From Paenarthrobacter nitroguajacolicus (GTDB lineage: Bacteria > Actinomycetota > Actinomycetes > Actinomycetales > Micrococcaceae): a stretch of 64,000 nt of DNA. The stretch spans positions 62,001 to 126,000 of the forward strand of contig NZ_VNFK01000011.1 in the NCBI RefSeq assembly GCF_007786235.1. The letters are read 5' to 3'. How positions within the stretch are numbered: the stretch's first letter is position 1; each line of letters starts with the position of its first letter. The notes under the pieces are model-generated. The model did not search any database, had not been told where the DNA came from, and saw nothing but the letters and a program-made list of their open reading frames with translations. Of the stretch, positions 60,286 through 64,000 are shown piece after piece. The position numbers and the translations under genes were made by a program.

Positions 60286-62148
60286 TTAGGGCAGGGGATC
60301 GGGTTGCTGACCGAGCCCTTGAGCGCCCGTGACCGCCAGTATCTCCTCCAGTTGGAGGGCCGCAGCAATACTCGTTAAGGCGGCCACGTTCGTCATCTCC
60401 CGCCCCAAAGTGTCCTCAATGAGTCGACGACGCCGGAGGATGGTTGACGTGTGTACGGACAGTTGCGCTGCTGCCTTGTGGGCGTCGAGATCGCAATGGA
60501 GCAGCACCGACAGGGTATGGATCAGTGCGGTGCCGTGGGCGGCATCGTATCGCTGCAACGGCCCCAGGACTTCCTCGCAGTAGGAGCGGAGCCTGGCTGT
60601 ATCCGGTCCTTGGAGGAACACCGCTGCCATTCCCAAATCGTTCAAGAGCAGAGTCTGTCCGGAGATCCCCCTGAGCCGGCCAAGTTCGGCTGCACCCCGC
60701 GCGGTGGCGAACGATTCGACGTATCCTGCAGGATCAGATGCCGGGCCGGCCACCGCGGAGATCTGAAGAGTCCCGCGCTCGCTCAGGGACAGCCTGATCT
60801 CATCAGCAATTGCGCGTGCCGCCACGAGTGGCTCCGATCCCACGGGCCAGAGGGCTATGACGTAGTCCTTGTGGGCTCCCATGAAAGGACGCGGATCGGA
60901 ACCTCCCGAGCGGCTTGTCAGGACACTCGTGAGCCTGCTCTGAAGTTCGCTCTCAGAGACGCGATCGTGTCGCGTGACGATCACGGCGTGCGGTTCTGCG
61001 AGGTCGTGCCCCAGCCTGCGGGCTTGGTCGAACAGAACCGATGGCGATGGGCCGGAACCCAGAAGGATGCCTGAAAGAATCTGTCCCGATCGATGCCATA
61101 CGGACTCCGCGATGCTGCGCGCGTGAAGGAATTCCAACGCCATGACTGTTGCCGCATGTTCCATGGCGTGCCGTTCCAAGGGCGTCAACCCAGACAGGGC
61201 TCCCGTGGTCCAGATCGTCGCCACAACCTCATCCCTGATAACCACAGGCGCACTGACTGCCGGCACTGATGACCCGTCCGGCAGCGGCAACTCGACGTCC
61301 GATAGCGCCGGGGAGGGATTAGGAAGGGCAGGCCTGGCAGCGGATTCCTTCAACCCGTCCATCAGGCTCCTTGCGTCATTCTCTGGGCCGCACATCACCG
61401 TGTCCTGGTCGCTGCGGACCACCACGGGACGTTTGAGCAGTTCAGCAAGCGCTGTTCCCACATCCTCAATGCCGCCCCCGCCCAGAGCCAGTGATGTGAG
61501 GTGGCGGTGCACGTCGGCTACCTGACGCTGCAGGGTGTACTGCTCCTCCAGGGCTTTGTTCAGCGACGTCAGCTCGACGATGGCGCGTGCCTGTTCGGCC
61601 CGAAGGTTGGCCGTGCTGATGGCAATGGCCACCTGATCGGCCAGGATCGTCAGGAGCGATACCTCTTCGCTGGTGAAAGGGTGGCGACGGCGGGTGAAGC
61701 AGTTCAGCGTCCCAAGCGTTCCGTTGGGCGCTGCAATCGGCACGGCGATCATCGACGAGAAGCCCTGGCGTTGAGCTGCGGCAGCCCACGGCACGAACGA
61801 TGGATTGGTTGCGGTGTCCTCGATTTGAATCGGGATCCCCAGTTTGAAGGCTTGGGTGGATGGTGAAGGAATGGACATACCCTGCAACCGGATGGGGTGC
61901 AGGGCGTTGACTTCCCGGATGTAGTCTTCGGAGAGGCCGTAGGAGCCACTGATCACCAGGACAGTATTGTTGGCGTCCGGGACCGTCACGGAGCAAAAGT
62001 CGTAGCCCATCAATTCGCTGGCAGTTCGGGACACCATGTTGAGCAGCTCATCCAGGGAGATGCCCCCGTTGACCGCTGCACCGACCGTGCCCAGGGCTTT
62101 TAGCCAGCTCCTCAGGCGTTCAGCCGTTCGATCCGACCGCTCTTTCAC
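60286..62148 (-). CDS. GAF-domain regulator with PucR/CdaR-type C-terminal HTH
   Basis: A 620-aa cytosolic regulator. The N-terminal GAF domain (about 25-175) includes GYDFCSVTVPDANNTV and LTILADQVAIAISTANLRAE. A central region (about 200-400) shows GAF-like or PAS-like strands. The C-terminus (about 550-615) has LHCDLDAHKAAAQLSVHTST followed by ILRRRRLIEDTLGRE, the HTH of the PucR/CdaR group. It has no obvious operon partner. It probably binds a small ligand and regulates purine or aromatic/phenolic catabolism as in relatives. Confidence 0.9.
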   Translation of the reverse strand: MKERSDRTAERLRSWLKALGTVGAAVNGGISLDELLNMVSRTASELMGYDFCSVTVPDANNTVLVISGSYGLSEDYIREVNALHPIRLQGMSIPSPSTQAFKLGIPIQIEDTATNPSFVPWAAAAQRQGFSSMIAVPIAAPNGTLGTLNCFTRRRHPFTSEEVSLLTILADQVAIAISTANLRAEQARAIVELTSLNKALEEQYTLQRQVADVHRHLTSLALGGGGIEDVGTALAELLKRPVVVRSDQDTVMCGPENDARSLMDGLKESAARPALPNPSPALSDVELPLPDGSSVPAVSAPVVIRDEVVATIWTTGALSGLTPLERHAMEHAATVMALEFLHARSIAESVWHRSGQILSGILLGSGPSPSVLFDQARRLGHDLAEPHAVIVTRHDRVSESELQSRLTSVLTSRSGGSDPRPFMGAHKDYVIALWPVGSEPLVAARAIADEIRLSLSERGTLQISAVAGPASDPAGYVESFATARGAAELGRLRGISGQTLLLNDLGMAAVFLQGPDTARLRSYCEEVLGPLQRYDAAHGTALIHTLSVLLHCDLDAHKAAAQLSVHTSTILRRRRLIEDTLGREMTNVAALTSIAAALQLEEILAVTGAQGLGQQPDPLP

Positions 62149-62214
62149 ACTCCCAGTATTCAGATTCAGGGGCTTCGGGGATAGAGGCGGAACAGCCGGT
62201 GCAGCGGTGTGACG

Positions 62215-62916
62215 CTATTCGGCGAGGGCTTTGATCACGGCTGCTGTTACGGCCTCGCTGGACTGGGGGTTCTGGCCGCTGATCAGATTGCCGTCGCGGA
62301 CCACAAAGCTGTTCCAGGCCGGGCCGCTCCTGACCACTGCGCCGCGTTCGGCCAAAGTGGTAGCCACCAGCCACGGGGTCTTCTGGCCCGTTCCGCCGGT
62401 GAGTTCTTCCTCGTCCGTGAACACTGTCAGCTCACGGCCCGCGAACGCAAAGCTACCGTCCCCGTTCGTGGCGCTGAGCAGGCCGGCAGGTCCGTGGCAG
62501 AAGGGCGCGATGATGGTGCCCGCATTGTTGGCTTGGATGAGCAGGTCACCAAGATCCGCATCCGTTGCGAGGTCCGCCATGGGGCCGTGTCCGCCGGGCA
62601 GTACGACGGCGTCAAAGTCGCCAACGTTGATGGAGGCGAGGGACACTGGTGCCTCGAGTTCCCCTGCGATGTCCGCAAGGTATTGCTTGAAGCCGAGGAC
62701 TTTGTCCTCGTCGCCCACAATTTCCGGGTTCAGGGATCCAGGGTCCACCGTGGGCTTCCTGCCGCCTGGGCTGGCGATGGTAACGCCGGCACCCGCTGCT
62801 TTGAGGGACTGGTGAGCCACCACCAGTTCTTCGGCCCACACGCCCGTGGGATGCTGTGTGCCGTCGGCGAGTTCAAGGGAGTTGGCTGCTGAAACGATCA
62901 TGAGAATGCGGGACAT
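62215..62916 (-). CDS. DJ-1/PfpI (type 1 glutamine amidotransferase-like) protein
   Basis: A 233-aa protein with the DJ-1/Hsp31 fold: LMIVSAANSLELADGTQHPT, VLPGGHGPMADL and the nucleophile Cys in IIAPFCHGPAGLLSA (about 138). Relatives act as glyoxalase III/deglycase-like or chaperone-like enzymes. I chose the ATG at 62916 (MSRILMIV). A longer start at 63003 with AAGGA upstream is possible. It is divergent from a LysR-type regulator, which probably controls it. Confidence 0.9.
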   Translation of the reverse strand: MSRILMIVSAANSLELADGTQHPTGVWAEELVVAHQSLKAAGAGVTIASPGGRKPTVDPGSLNPEIVGDEDKVLGFKQYLADIAGELEAPVSLASINVGDFDAVVLPGGHGPMADLATDADLGDLLIQANNAGTIIAPFCHGPAGLLSATNGDGSFAFAGRELTVFTDEEELTGGTGQKTPWLVATTLAERGAVVRSGPAWNSFVVRDGNLISGQNPQSSEAVTAAVIKALAE

Positions 62917-63041
62917 TGTTTGCCTTTCGGGAATGGTTGGCTGTCCACCGATCATGCTCTTCAGCCCCTTGAGGGACTTATTGAAAAATGCTGTGGCCCC
63001 CATTGGAATTCCTTGGACCCGCTCGTGCGAGGATGGCACGG

Positions 63042-63938
63042 ATGGCCACTCACAACCTGGAACATTTGCGGACCTTCCTCACCGTCTACCGCGTGGGGTC
63101 GTTGACCGAGGCCGCGCGGTTGCTCGGCATTTCGCAGCCAACTGCCTCCACGCACGTTCATTCCCTCGAACAGAATCTTGGCTTGCGACTCTTTGAGCGA
63201 AGTCCTTCGGGCGTCACCCCCACTCCCAAAGCCGACGGCCTGGCTCGGGACGTCGGCCCACACATTGATGCCTTGGATGATCTGGCCTTCATGTCCGCTG
63301 TGTCCGGCGGCAATGAGTCGATCCACCTGGGCGGTCCTGCAGAGTTCATCTCCGCCATGCTCCTGCCCCACACCCCGGACCTAGCCAAGGCCATAGCGGG
63401 AGGGCTGCGAATCCGTTTTGGCCTGGTGGACAACCTCCTCGAGGAATTGCGTTCAGGTGCCCTGGACATCGTGATCAGCGCTGTCCGGCCGCGGGTTCAG
63501 GGGATCAGCGGCGTACCCCTGTATGACGAGGAATTTGTGTTGGTGGCAGCGCCCTCCTGGACGGCAGGCATCACGGGCGTTGAACCTGCCGATGGTGAGT
63601 TGTCCGCTGTCCCGGTGGTGGCATACGCCGAGAACCTCCCCATCATTCGCCGCTACTGGCGGACGGTGTTCCATCGACGCCCCGACCATCTCCGGACCAT
63701 CTGCATCGTGCCCGACCTTCGTGGCGTGCGTGCAGCCATCCTGGCCGGCACGGGAATGTCAGTGCTGCCGCGCTACCTTGTGGAAGACGACCTCACCGCT
63801 GGAACCCTGGTTGCCCTTCACACGCCGGAATTCGCACCGCTGAACACCGTGTACCTCGCCACCCGGACCGGTGAGCCCGAACGTAACCCGCAGCTGCGCT
63901 CCTTGGCGTCCACCATCCAGCGGTTGGTGGGCGTTTGA
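63042..63938 (+). CDS. LysR-type transcriptional regulator
   Basis: A 298-aa protein from the ATG at 63042; an ATG at 63033 is also in frame. HTH region: NLEHLRTFLTVYRVGSLTEA and GISQPTASTHVHSLEQNLGL. The effector domain includes FGLVDNLLEELRSGALDIVI and the late ILAGTGMSVLPRYLVEDDLT. It is divergent from the DJ-1/PfpI gene with only about 125 nt between them. The last 62 nt of the window beyond it hold nothing that I can assign. Confidence 0.9.
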   Translation: MATHNLEHLRTFLTVYRVGSLTEAARLLGISQPTASTHVHSLEQNLGLRLFERSPSGVTPTPKADGLARDVGPHIDALDDLAFMSAVSGGNESIHLGGPAEFISAMLLPHTPDLAKAIAGGLRIRFGLVDNLLEELRSGALDIVISAVRPRVQGISGVPLYDEEFVLVAAPSWTAGITGVEPADGELSAVPVVAYAENLPIIRRYWRTVFHRRPDHLRTICIVPDLRGVRAAILAGTGMSVLPRYLVEDDLTAGTLVALHTPEFAPLNTVYLATRTGEPERNPQLRSLASTIQRLVGV

Positions 63939-64000
63939 GATGTTGGTCAGCGGGGCCCGTCCCATGTGTTGCCGTGTTCGGCATACGCTCAGGACTCGGC

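Noticed and set aside
1-64000. CRISPR array, insertion sequence or prophage
   Set aside because: No regularly spaced direct repeats, no transposase or integrase-like proteins and no phage structural genes were seen.

Overview
The window is a high-GC actinobacterial chromosome segment, most likely from an Arthrobacter/Paenarthrobacter-type Micrococcaceae. Evidence for this is the GTP-dependent PEP carboxykinase, a proteasome activator (Bpa) ending in the HbYX-type tail GQYL, a CFP30B/Rv0577-like two-domain VOC protein, a Septum_form lipoprotein, frequent GTG/TTG starts, and protein sequences typical of soil arthrobacters. There are two tRNA-Ser genes (GCU and UGA anticodons), no rRNA, no CRISPR array and no recognisable insertion sequence.

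Positions 1-31,000 are mainly housekeeping. They hold the 3' end of pckG; a minus-strand run manB - small unknown protein - nsrR - hmp with a 27-bp dyad in front of hmp; recQ with a phosphoribosyltransferase-like C-terminus; an MFS exporter; a prolyl oligopeptidase; a large FAD/NAD-binding protein; a tandem glycine riboswitch in front of the glycine/D-alanine/D-serine permease cycA; and a 1511-aa secreted nuclease/5'-nucleotidase. After these come a septum-formation-like lipoprotein, the VOC protein, quinone oxidoreductase + PadR, cstA + YbdD-like, bpa + a small unknown protein, and an aldo/keto reductase.

Positions 27,900-36,240 look like an accessory acquisition/degradation unit. A double-module Lrp/AsnC regulator converges on an amidase. 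Divergent from the amidase is a five-gene run: a DUF5058-type membrane protein, a second membrane protein, an M20 amidohydrolase, a CaiB/BaiF CoA-transferase and a fused beta-alpha carboxyltransferase. My reading is a two-subunit transporter for an N-acylated or amide substrate, followed by hydrolysis, CoA activation and (de)carboxylation. No characterised pathway that I know has this exact set. A decayed gene follows (36,251-36,833).

Positions 36,900-57,440 are a catabolic island. It contains an aldehyde dehydrogenase, two overlapping IclR regulators, a split transketolase with a FruK-like PfkB kinase, and a PRISE-family reductase. An SDR-cupin-Dabb-SDR operon and another atypical SDR follow. 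Next are a LysR regulator, an ACMSD-like amidohydrolase overlapping a NifU-like protein and an SDR, a ribose-type ABC importer, and two further divergent SDRs. Two sets of shared dyads tie the island together. The first, with core GCRGACA-N3-TGTCYG, occurs at aldH/iclR, in front of the transketolase operon, and between the two divergent SDRs. The second, of the form ATAA-N7-TTAT, lies at lysR/amidohydrolase and in front of the ABC importer. The natural substrate is unknown; a sugar or polyol-like molecule that is oxidised and then cleaved by ketol transfer is the most economical idea.

Positions 57,430-64,000 return to ordinary accessory genes: an LLM flavin oxidoreductase, an MFS exporter with a divergent MarR regulator and a dyad between them, a GAF/PucR-type regulator, a DJ-1/PfpI protein, and a divergent LysR regulator.
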